Positions 1 to 5,083 of a stretch of DNA of 5,083 nt are shown piece after piece. The translations under genes and the position numbers were made by a program. A model generated the notes under the pieces. The model was not told the DNA's origin. It was given only the letters and a program-made list of their open reading frames with translations, and did not search any database. This DNA comes from Candidatus Omnitrophota bacterium. Its GTDB lineage: Bacteria > Omnitrophota > Gorgyraeia > Zapsychrales > JANLHA01. Position 1 is the stretch's first letter; every line of letters starts with the position of its first letter. Location: the NCBI GenBank assembly GCA_023247815.1, contig JAHFFS010000117.1, forward strand, positions 1-5,083, written 5' to 3'.

Positions 1-366
1 TTTTTGTTTTTTCAAATCGAAAGACTGAAAAAATCTGCTAAAAAACGCTCCTCCCTTTTTTTTATCCTTGGACACTTGCTCAACTGCAGGAGAGTTTTTC
101 AAAACAGCGGGTTTCTTTAAAAAAGAAAAAGGAAGCTTGAAAGAAAAGGGTTGGGATTTCTGGGGAACCTGGACCTGCTTCTGTTCAACTTCTAAATCCA
201 AACGCTTTAAGACATCTGTCGCTTCCACGGCCGGTTTCAGTTGAGCGGCATCCTTGATTGGCTCAACCAAAATCTTCTTTTCATTCAGCTTTTCGCTAAT
301 GATCAGCCAACCAACGGCCAATAAACCCGTGCCACAGATGACCAAAAGGAAAATGAACGCAATCAA
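1..366 (-). CDS. Partial single-pass membrane protein of unknown function, TTG start (C-terminus beyond left edge)
   Basis: An open frame of 122 codons runs without a stop from a TTG at 366-364 off the left edge. The start is well supported: an in-frame TAA lies two codons upstream (372-370), and GGAGGT (377-372) leaves 6 bases between GGAGG and TTG. Residues 2-23 are strongly hydrophobic (IAFIFLLVICGTGLLAVGWL), followed by ISEKLNEKK, which suggests a membrane anchor. The rest is hydrophilic and lysine-rich. Residues about 25-67 (around KDAAQLKPAVEATDVLKRLD) look helical and possibly coiled-coil. A Pro/Phe/Lys stretch follows with a near-repeat, PFSFKLPFSF (residues 73-82), then KDKKKGG and FFSRFFQSF. 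I recognise no family and assign no function. The orientation of the soluble part is undetermined. The gene is divergent from the nucleotidyltransferase, 52 bases between starts, so it is not in the hydroxylase operon. An ATG-only search would miss it. Confidence 0.72.
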   Translation of the reverse strand, partial: MIAFIFLLVICGTGLLAVGWLIISEKLNEKKILVEPIKDAAQLKPAVEATDVLKRLDLEVEQKQVQVPQKSQPFSFKLPFSFLKKPAVLKNSPAVEQVSKDKKKGGAFFSRFFQSFDLKKQK

Positions 367-371
367 TCGTT

Positions 372-377
372 ACCTCC
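372..377 (-). promoter_or_regulatory. Ribosome binding site GGAGGT deciding a TTG start
   Basis: GGAGGT on the minus strand, part of GGGGAGGTAACGATTG. Six bases separate GGAGG from the TTG at 366. With the in-frame stop at 372-370, this fixes the start of the leftmost membrane-protein gene. I found no convincing promoter for that gene in the 52 bases between the divergent starts. Confidence 0.75.
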
Positions 378-384
378 CCGAGGG

Positions 385-412
385 TTGACAAGATTTTTCA
401 TTTCCATATAAT
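385..412 (+). promoter_or_regulatory. Consensus sigma70-type promoter for the MocA-like gene
   Basis: TTGACA (385-390) and TATAAT (407-412) are both exact consensus hexamers, separated by 16 bases, close to the usual 17. Six bases lie between the end of the -10 box and the ATG at 419, so transcription is expected to start at or within a base or two of that ATG. No Shine-Dalgarno sequence lies in the 30 bases before the ATG. The transcript should therefore be leaderless, or nearly so. The -35 box begins only 6 bases from the end of the ribosome binding region (372-379) of the divergent gene. Transcription of the two genes may therefore interfere. Confidence 0.8.
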
Positions 413-418
413 GAATCC

Positions 419-1012
419 ATGTTTTCCTGCATCCTATTAGCCGCTGGAGAAAACTCTCGCTTTGGTTATCCCAAAGGCCTGGCAACGGCACAAAATAGAA
501 CAGTCGTCCAACACATCCAAGAAACCCTGGTCAACAGCCAAATCAACGAAATCATTGTCGTGCTTGGCGCTCAAAAGGAAAAAATTGAACCGCATCTATT
601 AAAACATAAAAAGCTAATAATTGTCCATAACAAAGATCATAAACTCGGCCAAACTTCGTCTTTCAAGGCCGGGATAAAACAGGCCTCAATAAAGGCAAAG
701 GGATTTTTGCTGATGCCGGTTGATTGCCCGTGGATAACAACCGCTACGATCAATTCTTTACTCGAACATTTTACAAAAACAAAACCCTTGATCCTGGTGC
801 CCAAGTACAAAGATCGAAACGGACACCCGCCGATCTTTCATAAAAAATTATTGCCTGAACTACTCAATCTTGACACATCCGTTGGTGTCAATTCCTTCAT
901 TCATGCCCATCAAAACAAAACGGAGTTTTTATCGACGGATGATATCGGCACGGTCCTCACCTTCAATACCCAGGAAGAATTTCAAAAGGCCTGGGAACAA
1001 CGTCCTACTTAA
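419..1012 (+). CDS. mocA: MobA/MocA-family nucleotidyltransferase, probable molybdenum cofactor cytidylyltransferase
   Basis: This 197-residue protein has the usual length for the MobA-like NTP transferase family. The N-terminal nucleotide-binding signature is ILLAAGENSRFGYPKG (residues 5-20), with R14 and K19 as the expected NTP-contacting residues. LAAG is the form typical of MocA; MobA proteins (GTP-using) usually have LAGG. LGQTSS (77-82) matches the conserved G-x-x-S segment. MPVDCPW (99-105) carries the metal-binding Asp, D102, of the family's D-x-P motif. RNGHPPIF (133-140) and VGVNSF (155-160) match the conserved GHP and G-x-R/N blocks, and FNTQEEF (182-188) the terminal T-x-E-E/D segment. 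MocA enzymes transfer CMP from CTP to molybdopterin, giving the dinucleotide cofactor used by XDH-family hydroxylases, which fits the convergent operon next door. CTP specificity is inferred from family and context. The ATG sits where transcription should begin, with no ribosome binding site. A different sugar or cofactor nucleotidyltransferase is the main alternative. Confidence 0.82.
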   Translation: MFSCILLAAGENSRFGYPKGLATAQNRTVVQHIQETLVNSQINEIIVVLGAQKEKIEPHLLKHKKLIIVHNKDHKLGQTSSFKAGIKQASIKAKGFLLMPVDCPWITTATINSLLEHFTKTKPLILVPKYKDRNGHPPIFHKKLLPELLNLDTSVGVNSFIHAHQNKTEFLSTDDIGTVLTFNTQEEFQKAWEQRPT

Positions 1013-1026
1013 GGGTGAAAAGCGCA

Positions 1027-1422
1027 TTACTGATAAGCGATGATGTCGGCTTTGTAATTGGCGCGAAGATAGGCGTTGCCCAAAAGCTGTTGGGGCGGAA
1101 GTTTTTTCCAGAAGCCGCTTGAATTCACTTGGATATTGACGACCGCGTCTCCTCCCAAAATCGCCGCCTCCCTTTTCATAAGCTCTAAAATATCCGTTAA
1201 TTTCTGATTGCGTTCCGTATTCACCGTGACGTAACCAATGAGTTCATGCGGCTGAGGCACTTGCTCAAGATAGGCGACCTCACTTGCGGATTTCTTCGGC
1301 GGATAAAAATTCATTGTGATTTCTTCTGAGTCAACCTTTTTAAAACTGCACCCGGTTGCACAAAATGAAATCCCCGTTGAAAAAATGACACTCAGAAAAA
1401 AAACATAAATCCAATTTTTCAT
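1027..1422 (-). CDS. Small predicted lipoprotein, last gene of the hydroxylase operon
   Basis: The protein has 131 residues from the ATG at 1422. That start is preferred because GGAGGG (1435-1430) lies 7 bases upstream, and it gives a standard signal peptide: MKNW, a hydrophobic core (residues 4-20), then the lipobox-like ATGC with C25 as the lipidation site. Two earlier in-frame ATGs (1443 and 1437) would add seven residues but have no better ribosome site. Ala at -3 is an acceptable, not ideal, lipobox residue; Ser at +2 favours outer-membrane sorting in Gram-negatives. The mature part contains GYVTVNTERNQKLTDILEL, then REAAILGGDAVVNIQV. This resembles small envelope proteins with a 'GADAV-V-x-I' helix-strand segment (RcsF, YbjQ and DUF4156 types), but I cannot assign a family. 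It begins 4 bases after the large-subunit stop, so co-transcription and coupled translation are likely. Why an exported lipoprotein follows a cytoplasmic enzyme is unclear. Confidence 0.78.
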   Translation of the reverse strand: MKNWIYVFFLSVIFSTGISFCATGCSFKKVDSEEITMNFYPPKKSASEVAYLEQVPQPHELIGYVTVNTERNQKLTDILELMKREAAILGGDAVVNIQVNSSGFWKKLPPQQLLGNAYLRANYKADIIAYQ

Positions 1423-1426
1423 GACT

Positions 1427-3775
1427 TTACCCTCCATTGACATGCTCCGCGGAATTCTTTTCCTTTAACCCTTTGATGATCTTCGCCGGAGTGATGGGGA
1501 GATCTTTGATCCGCACACCACAGGCATCTTCGATGGCGTTGGCGATCGCCGCTGATGTTGGTAATAACGATGCTTCGCCCATCCCCTTGGCCCCAAACGG
1601 CCCCTCTGGATCATTGGTTTCCACCATGATGGTTTCCATTTCCGGGACTCCGATGGAACGGGGCAAACGATAATTCGCGAAATTCCCATTAACCAAACGA
1701 CCATTTCTAAACTGCAAGTCCTCATAAAAGGTATAGCCAATGCCCATGGCTAAAGAACCTTCAATCTGCGCTTCCACGGATTGCGGGTTGATCGCTTTAC
1801 CAATGTCATGGGCGTCCCATATTTTGATGACCTTGACATCACCCGTCTCGACATTGACTTCCACCTCGGCGATCTGCGCCTCAAAACCATAACTGCCGGA
1901 AACATTCCCCTCACCGGTCCGAAAATCAATCGGTGTCGTTTTCGGATTATAGCTGCCGCGGCCAATGATCTGCCGCCCATAGTGAAACGAATAACAGAGT
2001 TCTAAGGCCGTATCAAAATTCATCAATTCGGCATTGGTCTTTACGTTAATGACTTTTTCCGCGACGATGTCGAGATTACTGACATCCCATTTATTTTTAT
2101 CCGCGACAATTTCTAAAATTTGCGCCTTAGCGTCGTTGGCGGCCCTTAACGTCGCGTTTCCGGAGATAAAAGTAACGCGGCTGGCAAAACTGCCGGTATC
2201 AAAAGGCGTGATTTCGGTATCACCAGACTTGCATTTGATGCGTTCATACGCCACACCCAAGGAGTGCGCGGCGATCTGGGACAGGGCGGTGTTGGAGCCC
2301 TGGCCAGTATCCGCGGCACCGGTAAAAAGATAAACCGAACCATCCTCTTCAACTTTAACAATCGATCCGGCTGATTCATGCGATTTGTACATTTTCGACC
2401 CCATAACATCCGCGGCAATTCCGATCCCGATTCCTCGACGGATGTTGCCATTCTTTCCATAGTTGGGATTCCCACGCTTCTGCTTCCAGCCAGACGCTAC
2501 CGCCGCTTTATCAATGCATTCTTTCAAACCATTGGTGGTCAAAATCATCTTATTCACCGTCACCATGTTCGGGGTGGTGATATTTTTCAAACGGAACTCG
2601 ACCGGGTCGAGTTTCAAATCATGCGCCAAAAGATCCATATGCGATTCAATGGCAAAACCGGACTGCACGCCGCCAAACCCGCGCATGGCCCCGCTGATCG
2701 GAGTGTTGGTATACACCCGATAGCCGGTCATGCGAAAATGCTGCAATTTATAAACCATAAAAATCCGCATGATGGCCGCGGCTAACACCGTCGGGCCATA
2801 ACTGCAATAAGCCCCCCCGTCGGCGATGACCTCACCGGTCATGGCTGTTAAAATCCCCTCCTTAGTCACCCCGGATTTGACTTTATAATGCATCCCATGT
2901 TTGCGACGGGAACACATGAACTCTTCTTCGCGAGAATACGTTATTTTGACCGGTAAACCACCGGCCATTTTTGATAAAAGACATGCGGAAAAATCCATGG
3001 GCAGCATCTCCAATTTGCTGCCAAATCCACCCCCAACGGCCAGCTTGATCACCCGCACATCATTCAAATCCATCTTCAGCGTCTTGGCCAATGCCTCACG
3101 GCATTTGAACGGCGCCTGGCTCGACGACCAAAGGGTGATCTTGTTCGAAAAGGCCTCCCATTGACCAACGCAGACATGCGGTTCCAACGGCGCGTGGGCC
3201 GCGGCCGAGGCGTAAAACTGGTCTTCGCGGACAAGAAAGGACTCTTTGAACGCCCGATCGGGATTACCAAAATTCACCGGCAGGATGACACCGATATTGT
3301 TCATTGATTCATGGATCTGCGGGGCCCCGGGTTTCATGGCTTCTAAGACATCGGTGACATGCGGCAAAACTTCATATTTGATATCGATGAGTTTCAGCGC
3401 TTCTTCTGCGGTTTCCTCGTCAACAGCGGCAACCGCGCCGATCTCATCACCAATATAACGCACCTTATCTGATTCAAGGGCCATTTGGTCAACCGTGTGT
3501 GGAAAAAAATATTCATTCGACCCAAATTTGATTTGATAGGTATCTTTGGCCGTGACCACGGCGCGGACACCGGCAAGTGCTTCCGCTTTTGAAGTATCGA
3601 TGCTCAAAATACGGGCGTGCGGATGCGGACTTCGGATCATTTTACCGATCAGCATATTACCAAGCGAAATATCAAAAACATATTTGGCCTGTCCGGTCAC
3701 CATCCCTAATCCGTCGATGCGCGGGACACTGCGGCCGACTGGATTGGTATAATTTCTTGCTGTTTGTGTGCTCAT
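1427..3775 (-). CDS. Molybdenum hydroxylase large (molybdopterin-binding) subunit, XDH/CoxL superfamily
   Basis: This 782-residue protein is full length for the family. Residues about 13-140 form the a/b hammerhead domain (VGRSVPRIDG, VTGQAKYVFDI, IGDEIGAVAAVDEETAEEA). Molybdopterin-binding domains follow: GGGFGSK (248-254), SREEEF (281-286), GAMRGFGGVQ (362-371), TGAADTGQGSNT (485-496), FDTGSFASR (525-533) and GAKGMGE (728-734). E734 aligns with the catalytic base Glu1261 of bovine XDH. R365 aligns with Arg880. L255, directly after GGGFGSK, stands where purine oxidases have Glu802, so xanthine is doubtful as substrate. The loop lacks the AYxCSFR cysteine motif of form I CO dehydrogenase. No Tat signal is seen, so the enzyme is probably cytoplasmic. 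The ATG follows the small-subunit stop by one base, with AAGG (3786-3783) 7 bases upstream. Substrate unknown: an N-heterocycle, aldehyde or aromatic compound are all possible. Confidence 0.95.
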   Translation of the reverse strand: MSTQTARNYTNPVGRSVPRIDGLGMVTGQAKYVFDISLGNMLIGKMIRSPHPHARILSIDTSKAEALAGVRAVVTAKDTYQIKFGSNEYFFPHTVDQMALESDKVRYIGDEIGAVAAVDEETAEEALKLIDIKYEVLPHVTDVLEAMKPGAPQIHESMNNIGVILPVNFGNPDRAFKESFLVREDQFYASAAAHAPLEPHVCVGQWEAFSNKITLWSSSQAPFKCREALAKTLKMDLNDVRVIKLAVGGGFGSKLEMLPMDFSACLLSKMAGGLPVKITYSREEEFMCSRRKHGMHYKVKSGVTKEGILTAMTGEVIADGGAYCSYGPTVLAAAIMRIFMVYKLQHFRMTGYRVYTNTPISGAMRGFGGVQSGFAIESHMDLLAHDLKLDPVEFRLKNITTPNMVTVNKMILTTNGLKECIDKAAVASGWKQKRGNPNYGKNGNIRRGIGIGIAADVMGSKMYKSHESAGSIVKVEEDGSVYLFTGAADTGQGSNTALSQIAAHSLGVAYERIKCKSGDTEITPFDTGSFASRVTFISGNATLRAANDAKAQILEIVADKNKWDVSNLDIVAEKVINVKTNAELMNFDTALELCYSFHYGRQIIGRGSYNPKTTPIDFRTGEGNVSGSYGFEAQIAEVEVNVETGDVKVIKIWDAHDIGKAINPQSVEAQIEGSLAMGIGYTFYEDLQFRNGRLVNGNFANYRLPRSIGVPEMETIMVETNDPEGPFGAKGMGEASLLPTSAAIANAIEDACGVRIKDLPITPAKIIKGLKEKNSAEHVNGG
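1430..1435 (-). promoter_or_regulatory. Ribosome binding site GGAGGG of the lipoprotein gene, inside the large-subunit end
   Basis: GGAGGG on the minus strand is read as part of the last codons (Asn-Gly-Gly) of the catalytic subunit. It lies 7 bases before the ATG at 1422. It selects that ATG over the upstream in-frame ATGs and places initiation within reach of ribosomes terminating at 1427-1429. Confidence 0.75.
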
Positions 3776-3776
3776 A

Positions 3777-4289
3777 TCAATGCCTTAAATCGTTTGCGCT
3801 CGCAGATACGTAAACATTTTTATTTTGCCGGCCTTTGATAACACGTCCGGCGTGGCGTACCGCCTCAAAAATCTTTGGATACCCGGCACAGCGGCAAATA
3901 TTGCCGTCAAGCGCGTATTCAATTTCTTCCTGAGAAGGTTCCGGGTTCCTTTCCAAAAGACATTTTGCCGACATGATGAGCCCGGGGATACAAAATCCGC
4001 ACTGAACAGCACCGCACTCTAAAAAAGCCTGTTGAACGGGATGAAGCTCATCGCCTTTGGCAAGACCTTCGATGGATGTGATTTCGTCACCCTCAACGTC
4101 GCTGGCCAAGGTGATGCAAGAAAGAACCGCCTTACCATTGATATTGACCGTACAGGTCCCGCACTCCGACTCTTCACATGCGGTTTTCGTTCCGGTCAAT
4201 CCCAGTTTGTCGCGCAGGACTTCCAAGAGCGTTTCATGCCCCTTCAGGTCAACCTCATAAATTTTGCTATTGATCAATAATTTTGTCAT
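3777..4289 (-). CDS. Molybdenum hydroxylase small subunit with two [2Fe-2S] clusters
   Basis: This 170-residue protein is slightly longer than the usual 155-165 for the CoxS/XdhC-type iron-sulfur subunit. The N-terminal ferredoxin-like domain (about 1-75) binds the plant-type cluster through C38, C43, C46 and C58 (TACEESECGTCTV and LSC). The C-terminal helical domain binds the second cluster through C97, C100, C132 and C134 (VQCGFCIPG and GNICRCAGYP). All eight ligands are present, as is Q96, which contacts the pyranopterin cofactor in solved structures of the family. It relays electrons from the Mo centre to FAD. The C-terminal tail after residue 150 (GRQNKNVYVSASANDLRH) is not part of the conserved fold. 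There is no Tat signal. A weak ribosome site, AGGA in TAGGAA (4304-4299), precedes the ATG. The gene begins 18 bases after the FAD subunit and ends one base before the large subunit. Confidence 0.95.
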   Translation of the reverse strand: MTKLLINSKIYEVDLKGHETLLEVLRDKLGLTGTKTACEESECGTCTVNINGKAVLSCITLASDVEGDEITSIEGLAKGDELHPVQQAFLECGAVQCGFCIPGLIMSAKCLLERNPEPSQEEIEYALDGNICRCAGYPKIFEAVRHAGRVIKGRQNKNVYVSASANDLRH

Positions 4290-4307
4290 TTTTAAAGTTT
4301 CCTACTC

Positions 4308-5083
4308 TTATTTCGCACCCAACTCACGAGCAACCAATTCCTCAATGGCATTTTTAAAGCTCACTCGAAACATATGACTTTTGTAATCATCACTTCGTTT
4401 ATCATAAATATTTAAATCCAAATGGTCAAGAGCGGCTTGGGCAATCTGCGGCGCGCAGGAAGACTGATTCAAAAAATTTTCGAGTTTGAAATCCCGCTGG
4501 GCAAAAGACACCCCACTATTGACCGCGACTCGGGTATTGGTGAATTTCTTGGCTTTAAAATTGGTTTTGATACAAATCGCTAACAACGGAACATCAACAT
4601 GAAGAGTTTTCTTGACCCGACGGTAAGCGATCGACGCTGTTCGGTCGCGTTCAACAGCAACGTGCGTCAGCAGATGGTTTGTCTTGGCGGAATTTTTAAA
4701 AAATTCTTCCGCCTTAAGAACATCCGTTTGAGCGTTAGGTCCGGCAAAATGCATGTCCGCGTCCAAAGCAATCATCACCGCGCCCAATTCGGTCCAGGTG
4801 TAGCGGCAGGTCAAGTTCCCCCCCACGGTTGCCATATTTCGGATCGGGTTCGTCGAGATATTTTTGCAAGCCGTTTTTAAAACCGCGAAATTATCGTCTA
4901 ATAAGGGTGAATCAAAAAGTTCGTTAATAATGGTCATCGCCCGGATAATGAGGGCATTTCCTTTGAGCTCAACTCCTTTGAGTTCTGGAACTTTGCGCAG
5001 GCTGATCACATGATCTGGGGTTTTCGTTCCTTTTCGCTTCAGCAGTTTAAGGCTGTTTAAAAGAAACGTCCCCCCTGCCAGGA
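4308..5083 (-). CDS. Molybdenum hydroxylase FAD-binding medium subunit (5' end beyond right edge)
   Basis: The frame is open to the right edge, giving 257 complete residues plus a partial codon. CoxM-type subunits usually have about 280-290, so roughly 25-35 N-terminal residues are missing. A GTG at 5009 could be taken as a start, but the conserved first FAD motif lies upstream of it: LAGGTFLLN (5081-5055), then TPDHVISLRKVPEL. This shows the reading continues. The second FAD motif is NMATVGGNL (TVGGN at 4829-4815), preceded by the usual N-P-I-R. The C-terminal flavoprotein domain holds YRRVKKT, the VAVNSGVSFAQRDFKLENFL segment (family: lGgVa..p.ra...E..L) and DKRSDDYKSHMFRV (family: D.R.S..YR). 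The subunit passes electrons from the iron-sulfur subunit to an external acceptor such as NAD or a quinone. I see no four-cysteine insertion of the kind that carries the extra [4Fe-4S] cluster in 4-hydroxybenzoyl-CoA reductase. It is the first gene of the operon visible here; the promoter is outside. Confidence 0.93.
   Translation of the reverse strand, partial: LAGGTFLLNSLKLLKRKGTKTPDHVISLRKVPELKGVELKGNALIIRAMTIINELFDSPLLDDNFAVLKTACKNISTNPIRNMATVGGNLTCRYTWTELGAVMIALDADMHFAGPNAQTDVLKAEEFFKNSAKTNHLLTHVAVERDRTASIAYRRVKKTLHVDVPLLAICIKTNFKAKKFTNTRVAVNSGVSFAQRDFKLENFLNQSSCAPQIAQAALDHLDLNIYDKRSDDYKSHMFRVSFKNAIEELVARELGAK

Noticed and set aside
411..440. ATG at 411 as a start for a short peptide ahead of the nucleotidyltransferase
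   Set aside because: It overlaps the -10 box, lies upstream of the expected transcript start, is out of frame with the enzyme, and stops after a few codons.
1022..1064. Imperfect inverted repeat (GCGC-ATTAC with GTAAT-TG-GCGC) at the convergent gene ends, as a possible terminator
   Set aside because: The loop is over 20 bases, the stem is short and bulged, there is no T-tract, and it lies mostly within lipoprotein coding sequence. It could easily be chance.
2378..2785. 135-codon plus-strand open frame, and other 60-110 codon frames antisense to or overlapping the hydroxylase genes
   Set aside because: They overlap a full-length, motif-confirmed gene, have no ribosome sites I could support, and their proteins show no recognisable domains. 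They are shadows of the real genes.
2811..2819. Run of seven C as a possible sequencing error or frameshift site
   Set aside because: The reading frame is intact on both sides, and the run encodes the expected Gly-Gly of ADGGAY in the large subunit.
4308..5009. GTG at 5009 as the true start of the FAD subunit
   Set aside because: The conserved FAD motif LAGGT and the TPDHV segment lie in the same open frame upstream, so the gene continues past the right edge.
1427..5083. Annotation as aerobic carbon monoxide dehydrogenase (CoxMSL) from gene order
   Set aside because: The large subunit has GAMRGFGG where form I CoxL has AYxCSFR, so the active-site Cys that binds copper is missing. Gene order alone does not indicate CO oxidation.

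Overview
This is a compact bacterial stretch of about 5.1 kb, coding almost from end to end. Its main content is a molybdenum hydroxylase locus of the xanthine dehydrogenase / CO dehydrogenase / aldehyde oxidase superfamily. The DNA is of medium GC, genes are separated by 1 to 20 bases, and Shine-Dalgarno sites are clear at several starts. A predicted lipoprotein suggests a bacterium with lipoprotein sorting, probably Gram-negative and possibly uncultivated. Nothing in the window fixes the phylum.

Layout on the minus strand, in transcription order (right to left): (1) an FAD-binding medium subunit whose N-terminus lies beyond the right edge (4308-5083); (2) a small subunit with two [2Fe-2S] clusters (3777-4289); (3) the large molybdopterin-binding catalytic subunit (1427-3775); (4) a small predicted lipoprotein (1027-1422). 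The medium-small-large order is that of coxMSL operons. The spacings (18, 1 and 4 bases) indicate one transcript with translational coupling. On the plus strand, converging on this operon, is a MobA/MocA-type nucleotidyltransferase (419-1012). It is a good candidate for making the cytosine dinucleotide form of the molybdenum cofactor for the hydroxylase. At the left edge, divergent from it, is a partial gene with a TTG start for a single-pass membrane protein of unknown function (1-366).

Together, the three hydroxylase subunits should form a cytoplasmic enzyme that hydroxylates an organic substrate at the Mo centre and passes electrons through two [2Fe-2S] clusters to FAD. The substrate is not known. 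The large subunit lacks the active-site cysteine motif of CO dehydrogenase and has Leu where purine-oxidising xanthine dehydrogenases have a substrate-binding Glu. It keeps the Arg of the RGFGG loop and the catalytic Glu near the C-terminus.

The most notable regulatory signal is a consensus-perfect sigma70-type promoter (TTGACA, 16-base spacer, TATAAT). It is placed so that transcription should begin at or next to the ATG of the nucleotidyltransferase gene, implying a leaderless mRNA. I found no RNA genes, mobile elements, CRISPR arrays or convincing terminators, and no clear sign of a wholly new system.
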